A program made the position numbers and the translations under genes. DNA of 64,000 nucleotides from Episyrphus balteatus (taxonomy: Eukaryota > Arthropoda > Insecta > Diptera > Syrphidae): positions 57,798,094 to 57,862,093 of the forward strand of contig NC_079136.1 of assembly GCF_945859705.1 (NCBI RefSeq). Direction: 5' to 3'. Under the pieces are notes generated by a model. The model worked only from the letters and a program-made list of their open reading frames with translations. It made no database searches and was not told the DNA's origin. Position 1 is the stretch's first letter. Each line of letters opens with the position of its first letter. Shown here piece by piece: positions 1-11,450 of this stretch.

Positions 1-465
1 TGTTCAGTTGATATGATCTGAAAATAAACAAAAAAAAAAATAAACAAAAAAATTAGAAATAAGAAATAAGTGTACAAAAAATTGTTGTTTATTTTTGTGC
101 AAAATGTATATTTTGTGGTAGCTATACATTATTTAAACTTCTAAACATTAATTTTATTATAATTTTTTTCTACGATTGAACTTTCATTCTAAGAATGTAA
201 AAAAAAAATTAATGATGACGAGCATGGAGTTGGCGTAAGATCAGCTTATATCGCTGTTAGGTAGGTACTAGAACAAGAATTACAATTTAGTATGTTTAAA
301 AATTTAATTTCCCATAAGAATCAAAAGAATGCAGGTAAATATTTTGGATGATAAAGTGTATTTAAGGGTTTTATTATACGATGTGCAACAAGAATCAAAA
401 ACTCTTGCTTCTGACTAGAGTTCCAAGATTTGTATTTGCTATAAAGACTTTAAACATTGTTCATA
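1..465. other. AT-rich noncoding stretch
   Basis: A/T homopolymers and a GTAGGTAC-type motif near 261. The short open frame at 381-599 runs into the palindromic element that starts at 466 and has no recognisable protein character. I see no gene here. Confidence 0.6.
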
Positions 466-1400
466 GCCCAGTCATTATATACATTTGGAAATGCAAAATG
501 ACCGAGAAAGCTAAATTTTGGATATGTTGTAAGGGATGCTTAAAAAAGCTTAACTTGAAGTTTTCGACCAAGATTTCCTATGAGCTTTTTCTGCAATAAC
601 TTTTTTGACAATAACTCGGCTATCCTTTGAGATACGAAAATTTTACAAGGTGCTTTTTTGTAGCTACAATTCATGCAAACACATTTTTTGCGTATCATGA
701 ACCGTTTTCGAGATATCGATAAAAAAAATCAAAAGTTTACGATATGCGATTTGTTTTTTGGACATTATCTATTTTTTGGTGATGAATATCCAAAAAAATA
801 TTAAAATCAAACTTGAAGACCCTGTTCAGACCTACAATTTCGTATTTTTTTTTTTTTTTTTTTTTTTTTTACATTAAAAAATACATGAATGATTGTTTCA
901 CAACCGAACGAGCGGTTGCTTCGCGGTGGGTGCGGGCTATACAACTTTGCGGGCGGCTAGAGGTCGTAATTTTTGTCAAAAAAAAAAATAAAAATATGAA
1001 ATTGTAGTTCTGAACCGGGTCTAAAAATTTGATTTAATATTTTTTTGGATATTCATCACCAAAAAATAGATAATGTCCAAAAAACAAATCGCATGTCGTA
1101 AATTTTTGATTTTTTTTATCGATATCTCGAAAACGGTTACGTGGTTGATACGCAAAAAATGTGTATGCATGAATTGTAGAACATGGTAAAAGCTACAAAA
1201 AAGCACCTTGTAAAATTTTCGTATCTCAAAGGATAGCCGAGTTATTGTCAAAAAAGTTATTGCGGAAAAAGCTCATAGGAAATCTTAGTCGAAAACTTCA
1301 AGTTAAGCTTTTTTTTAGCATCTCCTACAACATATCCAAAATTTAGCTTTCTCGGTCATTTTGCATTTCTAAACCGTTTTTTCGGACATAATGACTGGAC
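466..1400. mobile_element. TA-flanked palindromic element (GYCCAGTCA family), small copy
   Basis: Two arms of about 400 bases (466-845 and 990-1400) are reverse complements with scattered mismatches. For example CTCGGCTATCCTTTGAGATA near 616 is mirrored near 1228. The outer ends read GCCCAGTCATTAT on the left and ATAATGACTGGAC on the right, each followed outward by TA (464-465 and 1401-1402), as expected of a TA target duplication. The spacer (871-989) follows a run of 26 T (845-870) and is strikingly GC-rich (gcggttgcttcgcggtgggt). No transposase is present, so this is a non-autonomous fold-back or MITE. A TA target suggests the Tc1/mariner superfamily, but that is inference. The small open frames in both arms are mirror translations of repeat DNA, not genes. 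Confidence 0.8.
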
Positions 1401-1402
1401 TA

Positions 1403-1937
1403 TCACAAGCTTTGGAATTTAAATTTAAAAAAAAAACTTAAAAATACCTATAAAAACAAATTAGGTAGGTAGGTACTTGTTCAGTTTCAATTTTTCTTCT
1501 TTCTCCGGTTCTATCATGTGAAAAAGAGATGAAAGTCATATGTTACAACCGATGTATCGATTGTAACACAACGAAAGGACGACTGTAGGATTATAAAAAT
1601 GTAATAGAAAAACGAAAAATATTGGTTTAACTTCATATTTATTTTCAAAATTCATTAAAATGTAGATAATAAAGATTAGATTATTAAAAAAAAAAAAAAA
1701 AAAAAAAAAAACAAGTAATGTATGTAATCAGGGCTCACCTTGAGATATGTACATCAAATTCAATTTGATTTCAGTTCACGCATTAAATATAAAATTATAT
1801 TAATCTTACTAAGTAACTTTAACCACAATATAAGCACTCATAGAGTCATACTAGACAACAAAATGTACAAAAAAATATAAATAAATAAAATTAACATTCA
1901 ATTTTCAATTCAAAATAAAAAAAAATAAAATAATATA
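1403..1937. other. AT-rich noncoding stretch with A26 run
   Basis: AT-rich DNA with an uninterrupted run of 26 A (1686-1711) and a GTAGGTAGGTAC motif near 1464. No coding potential seen. The A run could be the tail of a decayed retroposon, but no body is recognisable upstream. Confidence 0.5.
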
Positions 1938-1945
1938 CAAGAAAT

Positions 1946-2659
1946 TAGAGATGCCGCGAACTATTCGGCCACTATTCGGTATTCGGCCTATTCGGCCTAT
2001 TTTTCTGGTATTCGGTATTCGTATTCGGCCGAATAGTTAAACTATTCGGCCGAATACCGAATACCAAATGGAGAAGAAAAAAGACATAACTTATTATACC
2101 AAAATGTGTGTTTTATTAAAAAATTGTAATTTTAGTACTTATAATCTACTATAAGCAAGTTGTGGTGAATGAAAACTATTTGTTCCGCATTTGTTGTGTA
2201 GTAAACGTTTACGTTTGTCTTCGTAAATGCTTCGCAAAAAAATCTTTTACTGTAAACACTTGTCCCAGGAGAGGAAAAGTAGACTTTAGCAAATGTTGTC
2301 AAAATTGGAAATTTTGTAGTATGTGTTGACCACCACTTGTATGGGTCCGCTGTTCGATCTTGGCGAACAGTCCTCATCTCATATGTAATTAGATTTTAGG
2401 TCTACCTTTGCAGTAGTAGGTAGTCTGTTCAGACATTTATTTTAAAAGTAGTTCAGTTATTCATCGTTACAATACGAAGTTGTTGGGAATTTTTTAAGCC
2501 ACATCTATTCTTGAGACAAAGTATAAAATTTTTGAAATTACCAACATTTTTTTCTGATTATCCTTGGCCGAATATTCGGCGGCCGAATATTCGGTATTCG
2601 GCCGAGGAGCGTGGCCGAATATTCGGTATTCAGCCAAATAAATGTTCGCGGCATCTCTA
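1946..2659 (-). mobile_element. hAT-superfamily element, 714 bp, internally deleted
   Basis: Terminal inverted repeats TAGAGATGCCGCGAA (1946-1960) and its mirror TTCGCGGCATCTCTA (2645-2659) are flanked by a perfect 8-bp duplication CAAGAAAT (1938-1945 and 2660-2667). An 8-bp duplication with termini starting TAGAG is diagnostic of hAT transposons. Subterminal regions (1960-2070 and 2565-2640) iterate GGCCGAATATTCGG / TATTCGGCC in both orientations, probably transposase-binding sites. The interior keeps only the C-terminal end of a transposase on the minus strand. The strand given follows that remnant. The element cannot be autonomous but could be cross-mobilised. Another right end of the family lies at 48379-48427. 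Confidence 0.88.
2132..2377 (-). pseudogene. hAT transposase C-terminal (dimerisation domain) remnant
   Basis: The 81-codon minus-strand frame contains DPYKWWSTHTTKFPIL followed by AKVYFSSPGTSVYSKRFF, and later NAEQIVFIHHNL. This is the conserved order of the hAT C-terminal dimerisation domain: D-P-x-x-W-W, then P-x-L, then T-S-V-x-S-x-R-x-F, then an L-x-F-x-H-x-N-L helix. Full hAT transposases are roughly 500-700 residues with a BED zinc finger and an RNase-H-like DDE catalytic core; none of that is present here. The methionine used is simply the first in frame, and the original protein continued upstream before the internal deletion. The segment between the two blocks is diverged (expected F-S-x-A-G reads FFCEAF). 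Dead on its own, but the domain identity is clear. Confidence 0.8.
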
Positions 2660-2667
2660 CAAGAAAT

Positions 2668-3484
2668 CAACATCGTAACATGTTACAACCGTCCACATCT
2701 CTTTTTTTATATCAACGACAAAAATTAAAAAAAAAAAACTATTGTTGCAATTGTAAAACCCTATTTTCCGTTATTTTCAAAGCACAACGAAGGTCTTTAC
2801 CACTTTATCAAAAAATTATAATTGGAAAAAATATAAGGAAAAACACACCACAAATTTCTGTTTTTGAGCTTTATTCGGCACAGTTGAGTACTTTGATGTT
2901 TGGATTTTCGCGCAGAATTCTGTATGTAAAAATAAAAGCATACAGTTCCAGTCTTTTGTTTAGACCCAGGGTTACAATTGCCACATGTTACTTCGTACCC
3001 AATCTTCCCTTAATATCTCGTTTCCTCAAAACTTGATGGAGTTTCAAAAACTATTTACCCAAACTACTTATTTATGATGTATTTTGCGCAGCGTATTTTA
3101 AATATGTTTTCATCAATCTCAAGTTTGCATCTAATACAAATTATAACAGGCCAAAAAATTGACAAATTTTCGCTTGAAATTTGAAACTTTTTTTTGAAGC
3201 GCTGATCTTTGAAAGATTGCGAATAAGTCGTTAAATTTTCTTTGTTTGGAACCAAAAGTACTTTTTTTTTATAGATATTTATTCAGCCTTATTCTGAATC
3301 AAAACTCTCGTTGAGTAGGTAGTATGTGGGAGAAGACTTCCCAATTGAAAAACTTTAAGAATATCGTTCCTTCACGGTATTAATTTTGTTTCCTTTTCGA
3401 TTTCAAAGATGAAAATCGAAAAGAAAGCAACATTTCCTCAAGTATTTCAATTGAACCTTCTCTTCCGAAAACATATTTCTGAAA
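2668..3484. other. AT-rich noncoding stretch
   Basis: No recognisable gene or repeat terminus. The frame that ends at 3036 begins inside the hAT right end and shows no protein family. T- and A-rich low-complexity sequence continues to the next palindrome. Confidence 0.5.
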
Positions 3485-3486
3485 TA

Positions 3487-5253
3487 CACTAGCCCAAAAA
3501 ATTAAGTGAACAAAAAAATATCGTCATTTTTTTAGTGATTTTCGATAGGCTGTATCTCAGTAAAAAATGATCGCATCATGACAAAATAAAAAGCATGTGA
3601 AAGCTCTCCTCTTCTAGTTTTAGGATTCAATGTTAAAATATTTTCTTTCTAACGGTAAAATAGCTAAACTGTTGGAAATGTTCAAAAACCAACATTTTCC
3701 AATTTTTTTTGTTTTTACTGTTCTCCTAAGAAAGTGGGAACATTTTTTCTGATAAAATGATTATTATTTTTCGAAAGGCTATTTATTTGGCTTTAAGATT
3801 CATTTTGTTTCAAACTTCTACGATTTTTTTTAGACTGCAATATCAGTCATCAAACCAAAACCCATACTTTAGACTTTGACTATCAATATCTCAATAACGG
3901 ATTACTGTACAGAACATTCAAGGACACATTTAAAAATTTCATTCAATTCTCTACAAAGAAATTAAGTTTGCTTTGTTAAACAAAATGTTTTCTTATTTTT
4001 TAGATTAATTTAGAAAAGCTATCAAAATAGGCATTTTTACGGTTTTTTAGAAAATCTACCGCTATTTTATTTCTATGGGCGATAAGATTAAACTGAGGCT
4101 TAATTGTTGAAGCCTAATATACCTGTAATTAGTATGCAAAGTTTCAGACTTATTCATCAAGCAGTTTTTCTCTTGTGAGAGTTTGAACTTTTGAGATGAA
4201 ATAAAACACCATATTTCTGCAGCTCTAAATGACTTACTTCTTGTAACTTTTTTATGAGCAAAATAAAATTCTTTTGAGTTTATTTGATAATTTTATTGAA
4301 AAATATCGTTTAAATTTAAGATAAACCAAGGAAAAATTAAAAGTTAAAAAAAAAATAAAATTTTGAAAAAAAGCTTTTTATACCATTTTTGGATACTTTT
4401 CCTAATTTTGAAAATTTTTTATTTTTCCTTGGCTTATCTTAAATTTAAACGATATTTTTCAATAAGAAGAATTTGATTTTGCTCATAAAAAAGTTACAAG
4501 AAGGAAGTCATTTAGAGCTGCAGAAATATGGTGTTTTATTTCATCTCAAAAGTTCAAACCCTCACAACAAAAAAACTGCTTGATAAATAAGTCTGAAACT
4601 TTGCGTACTAATTACAGGTATATTAGGCTTAAATAATTTAGCCTCAGTTTAATCTTATCGCTCATAGAAATAAAATAGCGGTAAATTTTCTAAAAAACCG
4701 TAAAAATGCCTATTTTGAAAGCTTTTCTAAATTAATCTAAAAAATAAGAAAACATTTTTTTTTAACAAAGCAAACTTAATTTCTTTGTAGAGAATTGAAT
4801 GAAATTTTTAAATGTGTCCTTGAATGTTCTGTACAGTAATCCGTTATTGAGATATTGATAGTCAAAGTCTAAAGTATGGGTTTTGGTTTGATGACTGATA
4901 TTGCAGTCTAAAAAAAATCGTAGAAGTTTGAAACAAAATGAATCTTAAAGCCAAATAAAAAGTCTTTCGAAAAATAATAATCATTTTATCAGAAAAAATG
5001 TTCCCACTTTCTTAGGAGAACAGTAAAAACGAAAAAAATTGGAAAATGTTGGTTTTTGAACATTTCCAACAGTTTAGCTATTTTACCGTTAGAAAGAAAA
5101 TATTTTAACATTGAATCCTAAAACTATAAGAGGAGAGCTTTCACATGCTTTTTATTTTGTCATGATGCGATCATTTTTTACTGAGGTACAGCCTATCGGA
5201 AATCACTAAAAAAATGACGATTTTTTTTGTTCTCTTAATTTTTTGGGCTAGTG
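3487..5253. mobile_element. Giant near-perfect palindrome (1.77 kb), TA-flanked
   Basis: The left arm (3487 to about 4340) and right arm (about 4417-5253) mirror each other along nearly their whole length with scattered single differences. Ends read CACTAGCCCAAAAAATTAAG and CTTAATTTTTTGGGCTAGTG, each bordered by TA (3485-3486, 5254-5255). The unpaired centre is only about 75 bases. There is no transposase. Termini and TA target resemble Tc1/mariner-derived fold-back MITEs. A transcript crossing it would fold into a hairpin of over 800 base pairs. All open frames inside are short and arm-symmetric. Confidence 0.85.
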
Positions 5254-5338
5254 TAGAATACCTAACTAGGTATAGTTTTCACTAACTTATGCATATAGTT
5301 TCAATAAATTAATTCATAATAACACACTCTTAACATTA

Positions 5339-5482
5339 GCTGTATTTTATTTTCATCGTGATCCAGATCAGATCATTTTATTTATTTGCTTTACAACAAA
5401 AGCAGGATTTCGCTTTGTTATTGTACCTATCGCTAATAAATACAATGATCTGATCTGGATCACAAGAAAAACAAAACACAGC
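5339..5482. repeat. Short inverted repeat
   Basis: GTGATCCAGATCAGATCATT (5358-5377) is mirrored exactly at 5444-5463. Weaker symmetry extends to GCTGTATTTTATTTT (5339 on) and AAAACAAAACACAGC (to 5482). The loop is about 60 bases. It resembles a tiny fold-back or MITE; no target duplication is clear. Confidence 0.6.
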
Positions 5483-6899
5483 CACACTCACAAACAAATT
5501 GATTACTAAAAACGTATGAAGCTCATATTAGTAAAATTAAACTAAGAGACAAGAAAACCTTATAATCAGTAGTTTTCTCTAAAATAACATCGAAATACAT
5601 ATTAGTTTTCTTCAGGCACTCACACTTTTGATCGCCCTTAAATTGTCTGTAGTTACACAGAAAAAAAATAAATAAAAGCTATGGTACAAAATCAACAACA
5701 AGTATTCAAGTACACGACTTTTGTATATTTGCTTGATCAAAATTTCAAAAATCTTCTTTTCCCTGTCAAGAAAATTTTTGAATAAAAAATCGATTAAAAA
5801 TGCTTCCAATAAAATGTACAAAATGGTTCGAATAAACTGTTTGAGAATTTCAAAAACGTAAAAGCAATTTTCAGAAAATAATCATACATACCTAATCAGC
5901 ACAAAGTAACACAACGTAATAATAAACAATCAATAACACATTTATAAATAAAATGATGTCAAGGTAAAACAAAAATTACTAAAAATAATAAAATAAAAAT
6001 AAAAAAACCTTAGATGAACAGGAGACAAAAATTGTGGAAATATGTTGAAATTGTTATTAACTTTCCATCGAAAAAAATTTATATTTTTATAAAATCAGTA
6101 GAAATTGAACAAAATAATTCGATGTAATGAATTGAACAGTTAAAACATAAAAACTTTTATAGGTAACTCGAGAACGAAGCGAAAAAATTACCTCTAAGTT
6201 TTTCGACTTGTATTATCTACCTTCAGATCCCATGGTTTTAGTCTATCTAAATTCAATTTCACTTAGTAATAAACTTCGATAACAGTGCAGGCGACACATC
6301 AAGCAACATTATTTTTGACTGAATATTTTTAGTCACTTTGACGGTAGCAGTAATCTTTATTCTTTTCTCCAATGCAATAAAAACCTAATATATCTACCTG
6401 CAAAAGTTTCACCAATACATCTCAAACTAAGAATTTTATAAAATTCTTAGCCTACCATTTGTTTACCTAAGCCATTGAAAAAATTTGCAAAACTCATAAA
6501 CATAAACCATACCTACCAAATAAAATTCTTTTGTTTTCAAAAGTAAATATTTGCAAATAGTTATTTTGTTTTCTTTTATAAATTTTGACTTTAAGTTTTG
6601 TTTCCCTATAGATTTATGACCCGCAATTTAAAATTCACAACTTTAAGTAAATATTGTAAAATTTTATTAGGGGTTGTTTTATGACGTTTGTTTTTCTATT
6701 ATCTTAAAGTAACCTAAAATGTCAATATTGTGTTTTCGCATACAAATTTTCTTTCAATGGAATGAAACAATTGACACTGCTCCTACCTATTCCAACCAAT
6801 ATCTATTCAAAATGAATAATGAATAACCACTTGCAAGGATTTTATTTTTAACACCAAATATAAGTTGACACGAAGTCTGAACTTCCTCTAAAAAAGGAC
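5483..6899. other. AT-rich noncoding stretch
   Basis: No gene, repeat boundary or structured RNA recognised. Scattered TACCTAC motifs only. Confidence 0.5.
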
Positions 6900-8050
6900 A
6901 ACTTTTTACCCATTTCTCATAGGCTGACGCACGTATGCGCCACGACTAATTAATAACACAGCCGCACTTAAACCTATTTTAAGACAAGACATCCCGAATG
7001 TTCATATCACCCCCTCTCTAGTGTGTATCTGTTCTGTGTATGCTTCAGCACTTAATGACCTGGATTTATTTTAAGTTGTTAAACGTGTGACTACGAGTGC
7101 TAAACCAAAATCCCAAACATCCGGAAGAGCCAAAGTGCAACTTGTGTAGCATCAAAGCGGGGTACATTTCTACAGTCTTCACTTTATTATGACGATATTA
7201 ACCAATTCCCTGTGTGTGAAAACATATCGAAGAAGATATGAGATATTATGTGCAGCATATATCCATCCAACACTACCGCCTACATCAGCTTAATCATGCA
7301 ACATGCAACACTGACTAAATGCTCTTCGCTTCACATGACATTTATTGAAAATCACTTTAGCTATGGCGAAGCAAGAGGAGATACACTTTCAACCCGCGAC
7401 TGCTTCGTGGTCCTTATAATTAACATCCAATCTTTTAGATACATTCCTTGGAACATTGTCTCTTCGACAAGCCAGATTATGCGAGAGAGAGGTTCAAAAA
7501 TACAAGGAAGATGATTTTGACTTATAAAAACCAAAAAAAAAAAACAAAAAATCTGGGACAAGAGGGCGACGACGATGAAGAAATTCTTGTAATATCGAAA
7601 GTTGATTAATTGGCCGTGTCAGGGAATTGTACATAAGAAAAATTCGGTCTTGTCCAAAATCCCAAAAATGGTTTTTTGTGCGTCTATATGGGGAATGCAT
7701 ATGGATCTCTGTGTGTTATGTCTCTTGTGCTTCGGCGAGTGACTCCGAACATGAATTTAAATCCAAACACGAGGTTTCTTAGACAGAGACATTAATAATA
7801 ATTTTTGTGTGTAGAACTTGTTGTTCGTTTTGTTCTTTTAAGCCTGCGAACGCGAAGCTGAAAGACGCCGCAATGAGCTGCGCACCGCTGACTGCCTTGA
7901 CTTTATATCCCCTTCTTGTCCACAAAATCCGAATATAGGAGAGGTATTTATATGCAATTCGAGGTATCACCGGCAACTTCATTTATACTTTTTCATACAC
8001 ACGACCGACCGACGAAGACTGGAGTGTCGTCTTGAGTTGACTTGGGAAAT
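6900..8050. other. GC-richer single-copy block, possible regulatory or untranslated DNA
   Basis: Composition is more even than the surroundings. It has pyrimidine-rich segments (ccccctctctagtgtgtatc near 7011), a GAGAGAGAG stretch near 7481 and no internal repeat. Several overlapping short frames on both strands (for example 7248-7514) show no family signature and are not called. An insect enhancer, untranslated exon or promoter-proximal segment is possible. Confidence 0.3.
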
Positions 8051-10920
8051 TAATACGGTTTTGAGGGTTACCTCTTTCTTTTGTCGTGCTATATTCCTTT
8101 TAGATAAAGATACAACTTTTTAACAATTTTTTTTTGAATTATCAAAAAAGACATCGAAGGACACAAGAGTTGATTTCTTTTTTTTTTTTTCTTTTCTTTT
8201 TAATTAAATAATTTTTTATAATTTTATTATGGTGTGACTTGGGCTTGAATGTTATTCCATTGTTATTTAAAGACGAAAAATTTATAAAAATATATTTGAA
8301 AAGAGATTTTCAAGATAAATTTAAAGAGATTTGGGGGTTATTGTTATCTATTAAAAAAGGCATTGGAATCTGTTAAGTTGATTTTAAAAATTAATCAACT
8401 GTTATAGAATTTTTGAATATTAGAACAATAGTTGTTTTTTTTTTTTTTTTCTAAACGATAGATGATAGAATTAATGTTTAAGTTGTATACCCAAGTCATG
8501 ACAAGAGAGATTGATCAGAAAAATGAATCCTATTATTAGATTTTTACAATGCAACAAACATAGTAATCAGTTTCAAATGTCTTTTAATGTCTTAAATTAA
8601 CAGATATTCAATCAACAAGTATTTGTTAAAAGATTTGAGGAAAGAACTTTGTTTGAAAATGCAACTGAAATGTATACACCATCATCGTCTTGAACAATCA
8701 GCCTAAATTTCTTTATAAATTTAACAATTCCTTTGATGGCGCAAATTTACCATAATTGCCATTCTGCATGGATGAAAAAAAATGACAGTTGTTTACAAGT
8801 TATTGTATGATAATGGTTTCCTCTTACATCACATACCTAATTGAATTGTGTGCTGCATTAAAACTTTATTATAAGTTTATGTTTTTGCTGTCAGAAATTT
8901 TACATTCACGCAGGAGATATATTAAAAAAAAATAGGCCAAAACCTCACTTTATTAAGTTGTTAAGCCAAAAATGAGCAAAATATAAACTGATGAAAATTT
9001 CAAGACCTTCCACTTTAGCACTTTTGTTTAGCATTTATTGCCATATTTTGAATTCTTTTCAGTTTTAAATATTATCTATAGGTACTGTAAAGCATTGATT
9101 TTATAGATAAATTTAGTAGGTATATTTATAATATTATTTAATAGGTGTTGAAAAAAATCCCCGGCAGACAAAAGCCAATTTCTTCAATTTATACCTAATT
9201 GAAATTTATGTCCTTTTCTATAATAGGTACTTATGTTTAAAACTTTCCATCCATTTTGCTCTTGTAGCTTCTGACTATCAACCAATGTTACAATTATCAC
9301 TGAAGAAACATAGTTTTTGATGCCCCAATATTCGTCTTAAACGGTACTGTTTAAGACCAAAATTTTCATTTTCTTTTCACATTTTTAGAAATACATCTTA
9401 AATTGATTGCTCGTATCGAGAAAAGTAATTTTAAAAATCTATAAAATGAACAGAAAATATATATTTTCATTACTTCAGTAAGGATTGAAAGCAAAAACGT
9501 TATCTATTTTTGACTTAATTTTTTTTGGAAAATGCATTTTTCTATGTAGAAAATTAAAATTTGATAAAAAAAACAATTTAGGTACTTTTTTTTGAAAAAG
9601 AATAGCCAAAAATTCTTTTATTGTTGAAAATTGTATGATCTACAAGTTTTGCATTAAATAAATTAGGTACGTACATTATAATGATTTAATGTCCTTTAAT
9701 AAGTAAAGAATTAATGCCATTTTTGATTTAACCAGAAGTGTTGGGTTAACTGATTCATCCCACATTAAAGATATTTAAAATTTTTACTTTCGAGTTTCAC
9801 TTGTACGAGTGATGCATCTATAAAAGTCGTAGGTACGTGAACGAATTTGACAAAAATGCAGAACCCAAAATTGCATGCATCCATCAGACCCACTTCAAAA
9901 CTTCTTTAACAGAATCTGCAATATGCAAGAATCTGAAAACTTTTTAATAGGTAGGTACTTTACTTTTTTCTTAATTTTTTTTTCTTACCAAGTCTTGAAT
10001 TTTCAATGATTAGAGAGTATTTTATAGCTTTGTGTAACAAGAGAAAATTCACTACCTGCAACTTTTTTTATTTTTAAGACTCTTCATTTCGTAAAAAAGG
10101 AGTATTTTTTAACAAAAAATATTAATAAGCAGAGTTATAGAGAATCTTTTTTCGGAATTTTGAATAAAAAGTGCTCAAAACTTTAAAATTGTAATTTTTT
10201 TTCGTTTTTTTTTTTTGACTTTTTTGGCTTGTAACTTTTTTATATTCAGAATATATATTCTTAACATAAAAGACATGTTAACATGTTTTTTGTGAACACA
10301 ACTTTTACGTAGGATAAATAGAAATCGAGATATTAAATAAAAACTAAAATTCAAGATGGCGGCTGAAAGGTGAACTTCACGAGTGCGAAAAATCAGGGTA
10401 CCTACCTACCTAATGATATTCAGCCAATGTTCTATCGATTGAGCAAAAAAAGTTTGGGAGTGGTACAAACTGCTGGGTCAAATGCACTGGACTATTAATT
10501 AAGATAACGAAATTCGGAGTCAAAACGAAATTGTTATAGCTAAAAAAAACTAAAATGGCCCCCGAAATATACACTTTACTTGTGTACATATAACTCGCTA
10601 AAAGAAGTAGATACATAATATATAACTTCAACCATTAATATTTAGCAGTTGGATATCTAAATGTAAAAATGATGCATGATTCTTAAACAATGATAGTACC
10701 TACCAAAAAATTGAGTTGCACCAATGTAAACCTTCCTTCGGCGATACTTTTAGCTTAGACGCTTTTATTTTCATTGGCCTCCACCATGACAACTAAATGC
10801 TTACGAAATCTTAGCCGAGCAGCGTACTTAAGGATTAACATTAGGATGCACTCAAGATTTATAGGTACTTTGAGTTCATATTCCGGACGGAAGAATCCAT
10901 TTAGGTACAAATTTCATTAA
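8051..10920. other. AT-rich noncoding stretch
   Basis: Mostly low-complexity A/T runs. A 9-bp-stem hairpin GTCTTAAAC / GTTTAAGAC sits at 9334-9357. Around 10355 an AAGATGGCGGCTGAAAGG phrase resembles phrases in other insect repeats in this window (for example ATGGCTGCCATTTT near 50688), so 10340-10640 may be decayed repeat DNA. No gene seen. Confidence 0.4.
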
Positions 10921-10924
10921 TTAG

Positions 10925-11450
10925 TGATCAAGGGACACGGTAGTGCCCAGCCAAGTTCTCTAGCAACTTTGGCACTACACCCTTATTTACAGGAAACAAC
11001 TCAGGCCATTTTCGACCCCCATCTAACTTCCACACCAATGATGCTATAGAAATTTCAAACCCGCTACATTTGTTGAGCTGGTCAAAACCAAACACCTCAC
11101 AAAATTTCAGCCTCCTACAATGAGTAGTTTCTGAGATATAGGGCTCCAAAAATCGCAAAAACCGTAACTGACTCACTGATTCACTGACTCACTGACAGAT
11201 CATCAAAATTATGGAGAACTTCCCGATATCGTAGAAACTTGAAATTTTACACGGTGGTGATAGGAATTGTGGTGTATACAAAGGAAAAAATTTCAGATTT
11301 TCAATTCAGGGGGCGTGGCATCCGCCCATTTCCGCAGAATTTTCATCAAATATTATGGAGCACTTCTGATTATCGTAGAATCTTGAAATTTGGTAGAACG
11401 GTAGAGCTGGTAGTTTATACATAGGAAAAAAGTAAACTTGCAAAAAGTAG
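10925..11450. repeat. Unclassified repeat block with CACTGACT microsatellite and two ~143-bp units
   Basis: Composition shifts sharply from the AT-rich flanks. The block has a segment open on the minus strand (10928-11176), a variable TGACTCACTGATTCACTGAC microsatellite (about 11166-11197), then two diverged tandem units beginning CATCAAAATTATGGAG (11201) and CATCAAATATTATGGAG (11344). Each unit carries ATCGTAGAA-CTTGAAATTT and a TATACA-AGGAAAAA phrase. The 82-codon minus-strand frame has no domain I can name. The block looks mobile or horizontally acquired, but I see no termini or target duplication. Confidence 0.5.

Noticed and set aside
1686..1711. A26 run as the tail of a LINE or processed retrocopy
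   Set aside because: No recognisable body upstream and no target duplication. A runs of 10 or more are common across the window.
2611..3036. 141-codon plus-strand frame
   Set aside because: Starts in the hAT terminal repeat and reads through AT-rich filler; composition is Lys/Ser/Leu-rich with no motif.
10928..11176. 82-codon minus-strand frame as a bacterial gene
   Set aside because: It feels non-eukaryotic in composition, but there is no ribosome-binding site, no neighbour and no recognised domain. Reported only as part of a repeat block.
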